Shown: positions 55,003 through 63,756, counted from the stretch's first letter. The stretch is 64,000 nucleotides of DNA from Arthrobacter sp. efr-133-R2A-120 (GCF_030209835.1 NZ_JARVRF010000019.1:62001-126000); one strand, 5' to 3'. Notes: generated from the letters alone by a model not told the origin. Made by a program: numbers and translations.

Positions 55003-56331
55003 ATGACTGAAATCACTACTGAAAAGGCCCGCATCGGCGCGCCCTCGGCACAGCCATTTATCGACGGCTTCACCGAAGAAGGCGAGAACCTCTCGCCCGT
55101 CAACACCGGCACGAACACGTCTTCCACCTCGGAAAAGGCCTTGGAACAGGCTCCTTCGGCCGGACCGCTTGCAGGCGCCTCGGCCAAGAGCCACTCCCAC
55201 GGCGGCGGCGTTGGAATTCCGGACAGCTCACGCGCAGGTCGACTGACCTCGTACAAGCTGGCCGACTTCAAGCCCCTCACCGGGCTGGAAGAAGACTGGC
55301 GCTTCACCCCGCTCAAGCGCCTTCGCGGCCTTCACAACGAGGTCCTCTCCGGTTCGGCACCGTCGGTCGCCGTTACCGCCCCGGAGGGCGTCGTCGTCGA
55401 GACCGTGGGGCGGGACGATGCCCGCATCGGGTCGGCGGCCATTCCGGAGGACCGCGTGTCCGCCAACGCTTGGGAGAACTTCAAGGAGGCCACCGTCATC
55501 ACGGTGCCCGCCGAGCTCCAGCTCGACGGCGAAGTGTCCGTCCTGCTGACCGGCACCTCCACGGAAGCTTCCGCCCAGCACATAGTGATCGTGGCAGGGC
55601 GCTTCTCCAAGTCCCGGATCGTCCTGGACCACCAGGGCAGCGCGATCGTTTCCGAGAACGTCGAAATCCTCGTCGAAGACGGTGCCGACCTGACGGTCAT
55701 CTCGCTCCAGGAATGGAACGACGACGCCGTTCACGCCTCGTCGCAGCAGGCCAAGCTGGGCCGTGACGCCAAGTTCAAGCACATCGTGGTCAGCCTCGGC
55801 GGCGACGTCGTGCGCATGACTCCGTCCACGCGCTTCACTGCACCGGGCGCTGAAGCCGAGATGTTCGGCCTGTACTTCGCCGACGCCGGACAGCACCTTG
55901 AGCAGCGCTTGTTCGTTGACCACGCCGTGGCCAACTGCAAGTCCAACGTCCTGTACAAGGGCGCCCTGCAAGGCCGCAACGCGCATACGGTGTGGGTTGG
56001 CGACGTCCTGATCCGCAAGGAAGCCGAAGGCACCGATACCTACGAGGCCAACCGCAACCTGGTCCTCACGGACGGTGCGCGCGCCGACTCGGTGCCGAAC
56101 CTGGAAATTGAAACGGGCCTGATCGAGGGTGCCGGCCACGCCAGCGCCACCGGCCGCTTCGATGACGAACACCTGTTCTACCTCATGGCACGCGGCATCC
56201 CTGAAGACGTAGCCCGCCGATTGGTGGTCCGCGGCTTCCTCAACGAGATCATCCAGCAGATCAAGGTACCGGCACTCGAAGAGCGCCTGACCGAAGCTGT
56301 TGAGCGTGAGCTCGCCGCGAGCGACAACTAA
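55003..56331 (+). CDS. sufD: Fe-S cluster assembly protein SufD
   Basis: A 442-residue partner of SufB. It has a low-complexity N-terminal region (about 1-70, Ser/Thr/Gly-rich) before YKLADFKPLTGLEEDWRFTPL. The beta-helix core ends in the conserved DGARADSVPNLEIETG, ASATGRFDDEHLFYLMARGI and RLVVRGFLNEII. Its ATG comes 2 nt after the sufB stop. Together with SufC it mobilises the cluster on SufB. Confidence 0.95.
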   Translation: MTEITTEKARIGAPSAQPFIDGFTEEGENLSPVNTGTNTSSTSEKALEQAPSAGPLAGASAKSHSHGGGVGIPDSSRAGRLTSYKLADFKPLTGLEEDWRFTPLKRLRGLHNEVLSGSAPSVAVTAPEGVVVETVGRDDARIGSAAIPEDRVSANAWENFKEATVITVPAELQLDGEVSVLLTGTSTEASAQHIVIVAGRFSKSRIVLDHQGSAIVSENVEILVEDGADLTVISLQEWNDDAVHASSQQAKLGRDAKFKHIVVSLGGDVVRMTPSTRFTAPGAEAEMFGLYFADAGQHLEQRLFVDHAVANCKSNVLYKGALQGRNAHTVWVGDVLIRKEAEGTDTYEANRNLVLTDGARADSVPNLEIETGLIEGAGHASATGRFDDEHLFYLMARGIPEDVARRLVVRGFLNEIIQQIKVPALEERLTEAVERELAASDN

Positions 56332-56357
56332 TACAAGCCAAGCAGGGAAAACAGACT

Positions 56358-56714
56358 ATGAGCGATCAGCCACAAGGCGAACTGGTATGCAACGCCAACG
56401 AGATCCAGGTCAAGCAGGCGCTGCGCATCCTGATCGATGACTACCCCGTAGCCATCGTCAAGGACTCGATGGGTCAGATCCACGCCATCGGCGACACCTG
56501 CTCGCATGCGGACATTTCGCTCTCCGAGGGCGAAATCGAAGGCTGCGCGATCGAATGCTGGGGCCACGGTTCCCAGTTCGATCTCCGCACCGGACAGCCC
56601 TTGCAGCTCCCTGCCTACGACCCCGTCCCGGTCTTCGCCGTCAGCCTCGACGGCGACGACGTCTACGTGGACGTGACCAACGTTGTGAACGGCGCCTCAG
56701 TACAGAACTACTGA
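56358..56714 (+). CDS. Rieske-type [2Fe-2S] ferredoxin
   Basis: A 118-residue small Rieske protein. The cluster ligands are seen as CSH (in DTCSHADISLSEGEI) and CWGH (in IECWGHGSQFDLRTG), giving the CxH...CxxH pattern. It resembles the ferredoxin component of non-heme dioxygenases, but no oxygenase is nearby. It is placed between sufD and sufC, 26 nt after sufD, so it is a suf-operon member and perhaps an electron donor for cluster assembly. That role is inference. Confidence 0.92.
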   Translation: MSDQPQGELVCNANEIQVKQALRILIDDYPVAIVKDSMGQIHAIGDTCSHADISLSEGEIEGCAIECWGHGSQFDLRTGQPLQLPAYDPVPVFAVSLDGDDVYVDVTNVVNGASVQNY

Positions 56715-56752
56715 GCGCCAAGTGCCTAAAGACTTACGAAAGAAAGAAGAGC

Positions 56753-57547
56753 ATGTCTACTCTTGAGATCAAGGACCTGCACGTCAGCATCGAGACGGAG
56801 CAGGGCACCAAAGAGATCCTGAAGGGCGTCAGCCTGACCATCAAGACCGGCGAGACCCACGCGATCATGGGCCCCAACGGTTCGGGCAAGTCCACCCTGG
56901 CGTCCACCATTGCCGGCCACCCGCGCTACAACGTCACACGCGGCACCATCACGCTCGACGGCGAAGACGTGCTGGCCATGAGCGTTGACCAGCGCGCCCG
57001 CGCAGGCGTCTTCCTGGCCATGCAGTACCCCGTAGAGGTTCCGGGCGTCACCATGACCAACTTCCTGCGCACCGCCAAGACCGCAATCGACGGCGAAGCT
57101 CCCGCCCTCCGCACCTGGACCAAGGACGTCAAGGCGGCCATGCAGCAACTGCGTATCGACGCCGACTTCGCACAGCGCAACGTCAACGAGGGCTTCTCCG
57201 GCGGCGAGAAGAAGCGAGTGGAGATCCTCCAGCTCGAACTCTTCAAGCCGAAGTTCGCCGTGCTTGACGAGACCGACTCCGGCCTGGACGTCGACGCGCT
57301 CAAGGTCGTCTCCGAGGGCGTCAACCGCGCCCACGCCACGGGCAACATGGGTACCTTGCTCATCACCCACTACACCCGCATCCTGCGCTACATCAAGCCG
57401 GACTTCGTCCACGTGTTTGTCGATGGCCAGGTTGTCGAAGAGGGCGGCCCTGAATTGGCCGACCGCCTCGAAGAAGAAGGCTACGACCGTTACGCCACGG
57501 GCGCCGGCGCAGCCACCATCGCTGCTGCCGCAGCAGCACAGGCCTAG
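56753..57547 (+). CDS. sufC: Fe-S cluster assembly ATPase SufC
   Basis: A 264-residue ABC-type ATPase of the SufBCD complex. Walker A is GPNGSGKST (about 39-47), the signature GFSGGEKKRVEIL, Walker B FAVLDETDSGLDVDAL, H-loop LITHYTRIL. The ATG follows AAGAAAGAAGA; the longer frame upstream overlaps the Rieske gene and is not SufC-like. The C-terminus ends in an Ala-rich tail. It is followed 14 nt later by the DUF59 gene, with no sufS or sufU between them. Confidence 0.96.
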   Translation: MSTLEIKDLHVSIETEQGTKEILKGVSLTIKTGETHAIMGPNGSGKSTLASTIAGHPRYNVTRGTITLDGEDVLAMSVDQRARAGVFLAMQYPVEVPGVTMTNFLRTAKTAIDGEAPALRTWTKDVKAAMQQLRIDADFAQRNVNEGFSGGEKKRVEILQLELFKPKFAVLDETDSGLDVDALKVVSEGVNRAHATGNMGTLLITHYTRILRYIKPDFVHVFVDGQVVEEGGPELADRLEEEGYDRYATGAGAATIAAAAAAQA

Positions 57548-57561
57548 TTAGGACTCCCGCC

Positions 57562-57894
57562 ATGACCGAAATCAACGCGGCTCGCACCAGCCTCGAGGAC
57601 GTCGAGGAGGCGCTCAAGGATGTCATTGACCCGGAACTCGGTGTCAACGTGGTGGACCTTGGGCTGCTCTACGGTCTGAAGTACTCCGAGGAGGACGGCG
57701 CTCTGCTCATCGACATGACGTTGACGACGGCGGCCTGTCCGCTGACGGATGTCCTCGAAGAGCAGGTCGGCCAGTCCCTCGACGGCATCGTGGACGACTG
57801 GCGCCTCAACTGGGTATGGATGCCGCCATGGGGTCCCGAGCGGATCACGGACGACGGCAAAGACCAGATGCGGGCCCTCGGCTTCAACATCTAG
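57562..57894 (+). CDS. sufT: metal-sulfur cluster assembly factor (DUF59/MIP18, SufT-like)
   Basis: A 110-residue MIP18-family protein. It shows VIDPELGVNVVDLGLLYGL (about 21-39) and LTTAACPLTDVLEEQV with the conserved Cys, and WVWMPPWGPERITDDGKDQMRALGF. SufT proteins assist delivery of clusters to target enzymes. It closes the suf operon, directly behind sufC. Confidence 0.93.
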   Translation: MTEINAARTSLEDVEEALKDVIDPELGVNVVDLGLLYGLKYSEEDGALLIDMTLTTAACPLTDVLEEQVGQSLDGIVDDWRLNWVWMPPWGPERITDDGKDQMRALGFNI

Positions 57895-57961
57895 GTCCCC
57901 ACCGCCTCCCTAGCCTCGCTTCGCTTCGGCCAGGGAACCCTCGGCGGCGGAGGCCCCTGCT

Positions 57962-58020
57962 TAGGTTACGACGACGGCCGGTCACCTTTCGCGAAAGGTG
58001 ACCGGCCGTCGTCGTACCTA
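57962..58020. terminator. very long perfect palindrome ending the suf operon
   Basis: A 50-bp perfect palindrome (57967-58016) with no spacer, centred on CTTTCGCGAAAG, with outer arms reading TACGACGACGGCCGGTCACC. With one bulged base the pairing continues to 57962-58020. It can form an unusually strong hairpin and is placed where the suf operon terminator is expected, about 70 nt after the last stop. No U-tract. Confidence 0.7.
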
Positions 58021-58075
58021 GATCTCCCGACCGCACGAGTGGCGTCACAGTAAGCCGCGGACCCACCGCACAGGC

Positions 58076-58081
58076 TAAAAT
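58076..58081 (+). promoter_or_regulatory. -10 box of a leaderless promoter
   Basis: TAAAAT ends 6 nt before the ATG at 58088, favouring that ATG over the one at 58085. Confidence 0.5.
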
Positions 58082-58087
58082 TCGATG

Positions 58088-59497
58088 ATGCCTTTTCTGG
58101 ACAAACTTCAGCTCTGGGCCGATGAACGCCCCGACGACACCGCCGTCGTCGTCGGCGGCAAACGGCTCAACTGGGCTGACCTTCGGGACGCCGCCACCCT
58201 GCGCCTGGAGGAGACGGCCGCGACGACGGTACTCGCCGAGCCCAATTCCCTTGACTTCGTGGTGGCTTACACGGCCGCCGTGGCCGGCGAACGGCGCTGC
58301 GCCGTGCTCGACCCGTTGTGGCCGCAAGCCATGATCGATGAGGTCGCCCAGAGGATCGGACAAGCCGGGCCCGCCACCAGCCGGGAGCTTGGCAACGGTG
58401 ACGAGTTGTCCGACGGCGATCTGGACTCCACGTTCCTGATCGGACTGACGTCCGGAACCACGTCCGTTCCCAAAGCCTTCACCCGTTCACGGCATTCGTG
58501 GCAAGTCTCGTTCGACGCCTCCATCGAGTTCTTCGGGCTCACACCGGAGGACAGGACGCTCGCGCCCGGACCGCTGGCCGCGAGCTTGAACCTGTACGCC
58601 CTGTCCGAATGCCTGTATGCCGGGGCGGCCTTCCACACTTTGGAGACATTCGACGTCGGCGATGTCCACGCAGCGATCAGTTACGACGGCGTCACCCGGC
58701 TGGTCCTCGTGCCCACCATGCTACGACTGTTGAGCGAGCGCGGATTGACCGGGGGCGTGGACGCATCCGGCGTGCGGAGCATCATCTGCGCAGGCTCGAA
58801 GCTCGACGCCCGTACCCTCGAAGCGGCCAGGCGTTGGGCGCCCAATGCTGCAATTTTCGAGTACTACGGCGCGTCCGAGCTCAGCTTTGTTTCCGGAACG
58901 CGGCTCGCTGCCGGTGAACCGCTCGACGCCGGCGGCACGGGAATCGGCCAACCGTTTCCCGGCGTCGAACTCAAGATCATGGACGACGACGGCGCGGAGC
59001 GGCCCGAAGGGGCCGACGGGAATATCTGCGTCCGGTCCGGCATGGTCAGCAACGGGTATCTCTGGGGCGATGACGGCCAGGCGCTACGTTGCTTTGACGG
59101 TTGGTACACGGTGGGGGACCAGGGCTATGTGGATTCCGGTGTCCTGCATATCCTCGGCCGTCGGTCCGACATGATCATCACCTCCGGGAGGAACGTCTAT
59201 CCCCACGAAGTGGAGCTTGCCTTGGCATCGGTTCCCGGGGTTTCGGCGGCCGTCGCGGCTGGAATGCTGGACGAAGTCCGCGGCCAGAAAGTTGTCGCCG
59301 GAATCGTTCCCGCCTACGGATCCGTGACTGCAACCCAGGTGAAGACGGGCCTTGACGGCCTGCTCGCCCGGGACAAGCGGCCCCTGCGGTATTTCACGCT
59401 GTCCGAATTGCCCGTGACGGACCGCGGGAAGGTCAGCCGCCAAATGTTGCTCGACTGGATTGAGAACAACGATCCGCGGGCGAAACCCCTTGCCTAG
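58088..59497 (+). CDS. yhfT: AMP-forming acyl-CoA ligase, YhfT-like
   Basis: A 469-residue member of the adenylate-forming (ANL) family. The P-loop reads LTSGTTSVPKAFTRS (about 119-133; Ser and Ala replace the usual Gly residues of TSGTTGxPKG). Later motifs are EYYGASELSF, the adenylate-binding DGWYTVGDQGYVD and the hinge GRRSDMIITSGRNVYPHEVE, with the catalytic Lys in TDRGKVSR. It is shorter than standard ligases. It is followed by a thiolase gene and faces the bioYMN operon, the same set as B. subtilis yhfT-yhfS-yhfU, which is biotin-regulated there. A fatty-acid or biotin-precursor substrate is inference. Confidence 0.85.
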   Translation: MPFLDKLQLWADERPDDTAVVVGGKRLNWADLRDAATLRLEETAATTVLAEPNSLDFVVAYTAAVAGERRCAVLDPLWPQAMIDEVAQRIGQAGPATSRELGNGDELSDGDLDSTFLIGLTSGTTSVPKAFTRSRHSWQVSFDASIEFFGLTPEDRTLAPGPLAASLNLYALSECLYAGAAFHTLETFDVGDVHAAISYDGVTRLVLVPTMLRLLSERGLTGGVDASGVRSIICAGSKLDARTLEAARRWAPNAAIFEYYGASELSFVSGTRLAAGEPLDAGGTGIGQPFPGVELKIMDDDGAERPEGADGNICVRSGMVSNGYLWGDDGQALRCFDGWYTVGDQGYVDSGVLHILGRRSDMIITSGRNVYPHEVELALASVPGVSAAVAAGMLDEVRGQKVVAGIVPAYGSVTATQVKTGLDGLLARDKRPLRYFTLSELPVTDRGKVSRQMLLDWIENNDPRAKPLA

Positions 59498-60707
59498 CCG
59501 CGAGCCGGGCACAGGGCCGGACCCTTCGCGCCAACCGGTGATCATCGCCGCCCTGCGCACACCAATTTGCCGGGCCAACGGACAATTGAAGTCGCTTCGC
59601 GCCGAGGAGCTCCTCTCTCCCGTGCTGCGCGCACTGCTGACAGCCACGGGTGTTGCCGGCTCGGACGTCAGCGACGTCGTGATCGGCAATGCGGTGGGCG
59701 GGGGCGGAAACCTGGCCCGGTATGCCGCTTTGCGGGCGGGACTGCCTGCGGGGGTTCCCGGACTGACTGTCGACCGGCAATGCGGCTCCGGGCTCGACGC
59801 CATCGCCTTGGCATCCCGGCTCGTTGCCGCGGGCGGTAATGGCGTCTTCCTGGCCGGGGGAGTGGAGAGTATCAGTACTGCTCCGCTGCGTGCCAGGAGG
59901 AATCAAGACCCCGACGGCGAACCGGACTTCTACACCCGCGCCACCTTTGTGCCGCCCGAGTTCGGGGACCCGGACATGGGTGTGGCTGCAGAAAATGTGG
60001 CACGGGAATTCTTCGTGAGCCGCGAACGACAGGACGAGTTCGCCTTGCGGAGTCACCAGCGCGCCGTCGCTGCCAGCGCCCAGGGCGCATTCGCCCCGGA
60101 AATTGTTCCCGTGGAAGCAGGGGGCGCCGTGGTGCAGGCGGATGACGGACCCCGGGCATCCCTCAAGGCCGGACTCATGGGCCGCTTCCCGCCGGCATTC
60201 GTACCGGGCGGCACTGTTACGGCCGGAAACTCGTGCTTCGACGCTGACGCTGCCTCCGCCGTCGTGATCACTTCACTCCAGCGGGCACGGCAACTTGGTG
60301 CCGCGGACGGATTGCTCATCCTGGGCTGCGACACTGCGGGCGTTGAGCCGGAACTGCTGGGCATCGGAGCTTCAGTGGCGGCCAAGCGATTGCTCGCGGA
60401 GCTTGGTCTTGAACCGGGGAAACTGGACCTCGTGGAATTCAACGAGGCGTTCGCTTCGCAGACCCTCGCCTGCCTTGACGCGCTTGGCGTGGAACCGGAA
60501 CGGGCGAATCTTGACGGTGGCGCACTGGCCTTGGGACACGCGTACGGTGCGTCGGGGGCTGTCCTGGTGACACGGCTGCTGGCCCAAGCCCGCAGGATCG
60601 CCGAAGATCAGCCAGGCCGGGAGAGCCTGGCGCTGGCGATGATCAGCATCGCAGGTGGAATGGGCACGGCAGCGATGTTCCAGTACGCGCAGTTGACGGC
60701 CGATTAG
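59490..60707 (+). CDS. yhfS: thiolase-family protein, YhfS-like, second catalytic Cys replaced by Ser
   Basis: A thiolase-fold protein of about 405 residues. The acyl-accepting Cys is present in VDRQCGSGLDAI, as are EFNEAFASQTLA and the His in LALGHAYGASGA (normally GHPxGASG). The C-terminal CIGGGxG motif reads SIAGGMG: the catalytic Cys that activates the second acyl group is Ser (codon AGC, 60645-60647). Full thiolase activity is therefore doubtful. Start uncertain: TTG 59490 overlaps the ligase gene by 8 nt, GTG 59538 and TTG 59460 are alternatives. Its stop overlaps the convergent bioN stop by 4 nt. Confidence 0.82.
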   Translation: MPSREPGTGPDPSRQPVIIAALRTPICRANGQLKSLRAEELLSPVLRALLTATGVAGSDVSDVVIGNAVGGGGNLARYAALRAGLPAGVPGLTVDRQCGSGLDAIALASRLVAAGGNGVFLAGGVESISTAPLRARRNQDPDGEPDFYTRATFVPPEFGDPDMGVAAENVAREFFVSRERQDEFALRSHQRAVAASAQGAFAPEIVPVEAGGAVVQADDGPRASLKAGLMGRFPPAFVPGGTVTAGNSCFDADAASAVVITSLQRARQLGAADGLLILGCDTAGVEPELLGIGASVAAKRLLAELGLEPGKLDLVEFNEAFASQTLACLDALGVEPERANLDGGALALGHAYGASGAVLVTRLLAQARRIAEDQPGRESLALAMISIAGGMGTAAMFQYAQLTAD

Positions 60708-61327
60708 TCTTCGGAGTCGCCAAGGCCGCGCGCGGCCAAGGCGTCGCCGGTCTGCCGCGCATAGGCAACCGTGGTGATGAACACCGGCAACACCAGGGCG
60801 CGGGGATTGCGTTCAAGCCCCCTTGCCCGGGCTGAGTCACGGACATCGGAGAACGCGCCGGCAATGAACGGAAGGCTGCGCAGCATGATGGCGATGGTCA
60901 GGGCGAAGCGCTCAGGGTCCGCCCCGAAACGCTTGAACGGCTTGGACAGGGCAACCACCCCGTCCAGCAATGCCTGCACGGGAGTCGTGACGGTCAGCAC
61001 CGACGCCGCGACGACGCAGACAAGCACATTGAGCACGATCCGCGCGGCAACGGGGCCGCCAAGCTGCCACCATTGGAAGGCGCCGATCGCAACGAGGATG
61101 GGCGTCACGAGCCACACGGAACGGGCGAGCCGTTTGAATCCGGCACCGCTCAGCAGGAAGAGTCCGCACATCACTGCGAGGACCGCCGCCGAGACAAGCC
61201 AGTCCACGATCAGGAACGATGCCAAGCCGCAGCCGGCAACCAGCAGGAACTTGAGCCACAGCGGCGTGCGGTGCACGATCGATTCGCCCCGCACATAGTT
61301 GGGGATCAGCACCCCGCGGCCCCTCAC
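60704..61327 (-). CDS. bioN: biotin ECF transporter T component
   Basis: A 207-residue EcfT protein with about five TM segments that couples the BioM ATPase to the substrate protein BioY. The two Ala-Arg-Gly coupling motifs are visible (SARARGLERN and ALAARGLGDS). The assignment to biotin comes from the adjacent bioY. It overlaps bioM by 4 nt (ATGA) and is the last gene of the bioY-bioM-bioN operon, ending head-on against the thiolase gene. Confidence 0.9.
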   Translation of the reverse strand: MRGRGVLIPNYVRGESIVHRTPLWLKFLLVAGCGLASFLIVDWLVSAAVLAVMCGLFLLSGAGFKRLARSVWLVTPILVAIGAFQWWQLGGPVAARIVLNVLVCVVAASVLTVTTPVQALLDGVVALSKPFKRFGADPERFALTIAIMLRSLPFIAGAFSDVRDSARARGLERNPRALVLPVFITTVAYARQTGDALAARGLGDSED

Positions 61328-62055
61328 GTCGCCTGCACCTTGCCTTGGGGGGATTCAGCTACGCACAGCGCGCGGTAGTGTTCGACGGCGTCGGCTGCTC
61401 CGCCGTCGAACACTATCCGTCCGCAATCCACCACCAAGGCGCGATCGGCTTCGAGGGCAAGATCGAGATCGTGGGTGGACATGATGATCTGTTGCTCCAG
61501 GCCTGCAAGGGTTCGCCTCAGCAGTTCCCGGTTGCGCAGGTCCAGCAGCGTTGAAGGCTCGTCGAGGACCAGCACGGCGGGGTTCACCGCGAGGACGGCG
61601 GCGAGGGCGAGCAGCTGCCGTTCTCCGCCGGAGAGCTCGTAAATACTCTGGTCGGCGAGGTCCAGGAGCCCGAACCGTTCCAGCACAGCTTCCGCCCGGG
61701 CCGCGCGCTCTTTGGAGTTCTTGACGGAACGCCGCAGGGAGAGTTCAACATCCTCCCGGCCCGTAGGCATGACCAGCTGCGACAGGGGATCGGTGAAGAC
61801 GAAGCCCACCTGGCTGCGGACCTGGCGTACGTCCCGCAAGCTGTCGGCGCCGTTGACGCTGACGGTACCTTCGCTGGGAACCACCAAGCCGTTGAGCAAG
61901 CGCAGCAGGGTGGACTTTCCCGAGCCGTTGGCCCCGATGACCGCGATGCGTCGCTCTGTGAGTTCCAACGAGACGTCCTGCAGCAAAGTCTTGGGCGCCG
62001 GGCTGCCATCGACGGCTACGCGCACTGAGACTTCGCTGAGAATGATGGTGTTCAT
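61324..62055 (-). CDS. bioM: biotin ECF transporter ATPase
   Basis: A 243-residue ABC ATPase energising biotin uptake. Walker A is GANGSGKST (about 40-48), the Q-loop lies in VGFVFTDPLSQLVMP (the ECF-type Q-helix region), the signature ELSGGERQLLALAAVL, Walker B AVLVLDEPSTLLD and H-loop IIMSTHDLDLAL. It begins 18 nt after bioY and overlaps bioN by ATGA. Confidence 0.93.
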   Translation of the reverse strand: MNTIILSEVSVRVAVDGSPAPKTLLQDVSLELTERRIAVIGANGSGKSTLLRLLNGLVVPSEGTVSVNGADSLRDVRQVRSQVGFVFTDPLSQLVMPTGREDVELSLRRSVKNSKERAARAEAVLERFGLLDLADQSIYELSGGERQLLALAAVLAVNPAVLVLDEPSTLLDLRNRELLRRTLAGLEQQIIMSTHDLDLALEADRALVVDCGRIVFDGGAADAVEHYRALCVAESPQGKVQAT

Positions 62056-62073
62056 GTACTGATTGTTCCCGCT

Positions 62074-62688
62074 CTACTTGACGCGGCGGACCAGGATGTC
62101 CGGGAAGGCCTTGTGGAGCGAGACGGCGATGATCGCCGCCAGGACGTTCTTGATGGTATCCCCGGGGTAGTACGGCAGGTCGGCGAGGACTGCCTTGGCG
62201 AAGTCGAACTTGCCATTGACCATGAAGCCAAGCACTCCGAGGCCGTGGATGAGGACGATGGTGCTGATCATGGCTGCGGCAAACAGGAAAACGGCGCGGT
62301 ACTTGACGGTCTTGCGGATCACGATCGCTGCCAGCCAGCCGGTGGCGGCCGCCGCCAAGGGAAAGGCGATGATGTAGCCGGCCGACGGCGTCGCCAGGAT
62401 ACCGAGCCCGCTCCGGCCGCCGCTGAAGATCGGCAGTCCCGCGAAACCGAGCAGGGTGTAAAGGCCGACGGCGGCGAAAGCCCGCCCGCCGCCGAGTACG
62501 AGTCCCGTCAGGATGACGGTAAGGGTCTGCAGGGTGATCGGCACGCCCAAGGCGCCGACCGGAATGCCTGGAATCAGCGTTGAGGCGGCCACGAGGGCCG
62601 CGAATACCGCGATGAGGCCGATGTCCGTGGACGTCCAGCGCGTGCGGGGAGAGGTTCCCCGCGTGGAAGCGGTTTCGGTGCTGCTCAT
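62074..62688 (-). CDS. bioY: biotin ECF transporter S component BioY
   Basis: A 204-residue six-TM substrate-binding membrane protein. Blocks typical of BioY are IGLIAVFAALVAASTLIPGI, ITLQTLTVILTGLVLGGGRAFAAV, GLPIFSGGRSGLGILATPSAGYIIAFP (split by Gly) and LPYYPGDTIKNVLAAIIA. The ATG at 62688 is chosen because upstream residues are not BioY-like. Of the 156 nt before it (62689-62844) only a weak CTACA/TGTAG pair was seen. No clear BirA or BioQ operator was recognised. Confidence 0.94.
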   Translation of the reverse strand: MSSTETASTRGTSPRTRWTSTDIGLIAVFAALVAASTLIPGIPVGALGVPITLQTLTVILTGLVLGGGRAFAAVGLYTLLGFAGLPIFSGGRSGLGILATPSAGYIIAFPLAAAATGWLAAIVIRKTVKYRAVFLFAAAMISTIVLIHGLGVLGFMVNGKFDFAKAVLADLPYYPGDTIKNVLAAIIAVSLHKAFPDILVRRVK

Positions 62689-62844
62689 GGTGTGTCCTGT
62701 CTGTGCCTGGGGCGGAGTGAATCCCCTGGAACCGACACTACAGAGCGGTCTGACACGGCATTTTGTAGGGTCTCCACGAGCAGCATGGCAAGGCCTTGGG
62801 CCCAAGGTACAAAGAGCGGCGCAGTTGGGCCGGAGCCGCCGTTG

Positions 62845-63621
62845 CTACGCCTCGACGTCCTCTGCTGTTGGGGTGAAGCCCGCGCGGTCCACCTTCCGGT
62901 GGTAGTGCATGCCGGCCAGTCCGCCCAATACCGCGGCGGCGAGGGTCACTGCTGCCACCACGACGGCGGCGATGATGCCGGTTGTGCTGAGCTGTCCCTC
63001 ATTCACGGGAATCCTCGGGAAGCTGTTCACGTTGGCGAGGATATTGAACCGCGGTCCGGCGAGCAAGCCCAGCAACGCCACCAGCACGGCGACGATAATT
63101 GCCCAAAACCAGACCATGAGCCCTTGCCTGACGCCGTTGAACCGGGCCATGCGTCCGGCAACGTAGCCGCCGCAATAATAGGAGAGGAACAGGATCACCA
63201 GGAGCGCGATGATCCCCGCAATGCCTACGGGCTGCGAAGATGCCAGGTTCACTGCATCACTGACGTTCGCGTTGTTGGCGAGCCCGACAGCGATCCCCGC
63301 CGCCGCAAGGAGGGCGACCAGCAGCACGGCCATCCCCGTGGCGGTCAGCCAGCCGAAGAAGGCAGAGCCAATCTTGATTCCGCCGAACTGCTCCTTTTCG
63401 CGGGCGATGACGGTCTCACGGGTGGCCGCGCCCGGCTCGGAAGCTGCGGGAACCACGGGATAGCTGCTCGTTTCGTCAACGTAGCCACGGTCAACGTAAC
63501 CGGGGCCGTTTCCACGTACACCGTCTACCCGGTCGCTCCGTGGTTCGGCGGCATATGGGACTTCATCCTGGCCGCGGTCGGCCCGGACGTGTTTGCCATC
63601 GGATCCTGTTGCACTGCTCAT
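62845..63621 (-). CDS. membrane protein of unknown function
   Basis: A 258-residue protein. The first ~75 residues are hydrophilic and low in hydrophobics (Asp/Gly/Arg-rich), followed by four TM segments (about 85-110, 130-152, 165-190 and 215-238) and a short cytoplasmic tail (GMHYHRKVDRAGF). A Gly-Gly pair in YYCGGYVAGRMARFNG is notable and resembles YrzE-like membrane families, but no firm family is recognised. GGAGG 8 nt before the ATG at 63621 fixes the start. No operon partner: bioY begins 157 nt downstream. Confidence 0.75.
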   Translation of the reverse strand: MSSATGSDGKHVRADRGQDEVPYAAEPRSDRVDGVRGNGPGYVDRGYVDETSSYPVVPAASEPGAATRETVIAREKEQFGGIKIGSAFFGWLTATGMAVLLVALLAAAGIAVGLANNANVSDAVNLASSQPVGIAGIIALLVILFLSYYCGGYVAGRMARFNGVRQGLMVWFWAIIVAVLVALLGLLAGPRFNILANVNSFPRIPVNEGQLSTTGIIAAVVVAAVTLAAAVLGGLAGMHYHRKVDRAGFTPTAEDVEA

Positions 63622-63750
63622 CGAGAGCCTCCCTTGCAATCGTCCTACCTTCACCTAACCACGCGCCGAAAATAGTAGCAAGGGTGCTTACTATTTCAGG
63701 GCCATCCGCGCCCGCCCTTGACGCTGGCGAGTGTGGGACCCGGTGGGCGG

Positions 63751-63756
63751 TAGAAT
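63751..63756 (+). promoter_or_regulatory. -10 box upstream of the ABC-F gene
   Basis: TAGAAT, in the gap before the ABC-F gene, predicting a leader of about 85 nt. No clear -35. Confidence 0.4.

Noticed and set aside
62689..62844. BirA or BioQ operator upstream of bioY
   Set aside because: Only a weak CTACA/TGTAG pair was found. It does not fit either consensus well enough to claim.
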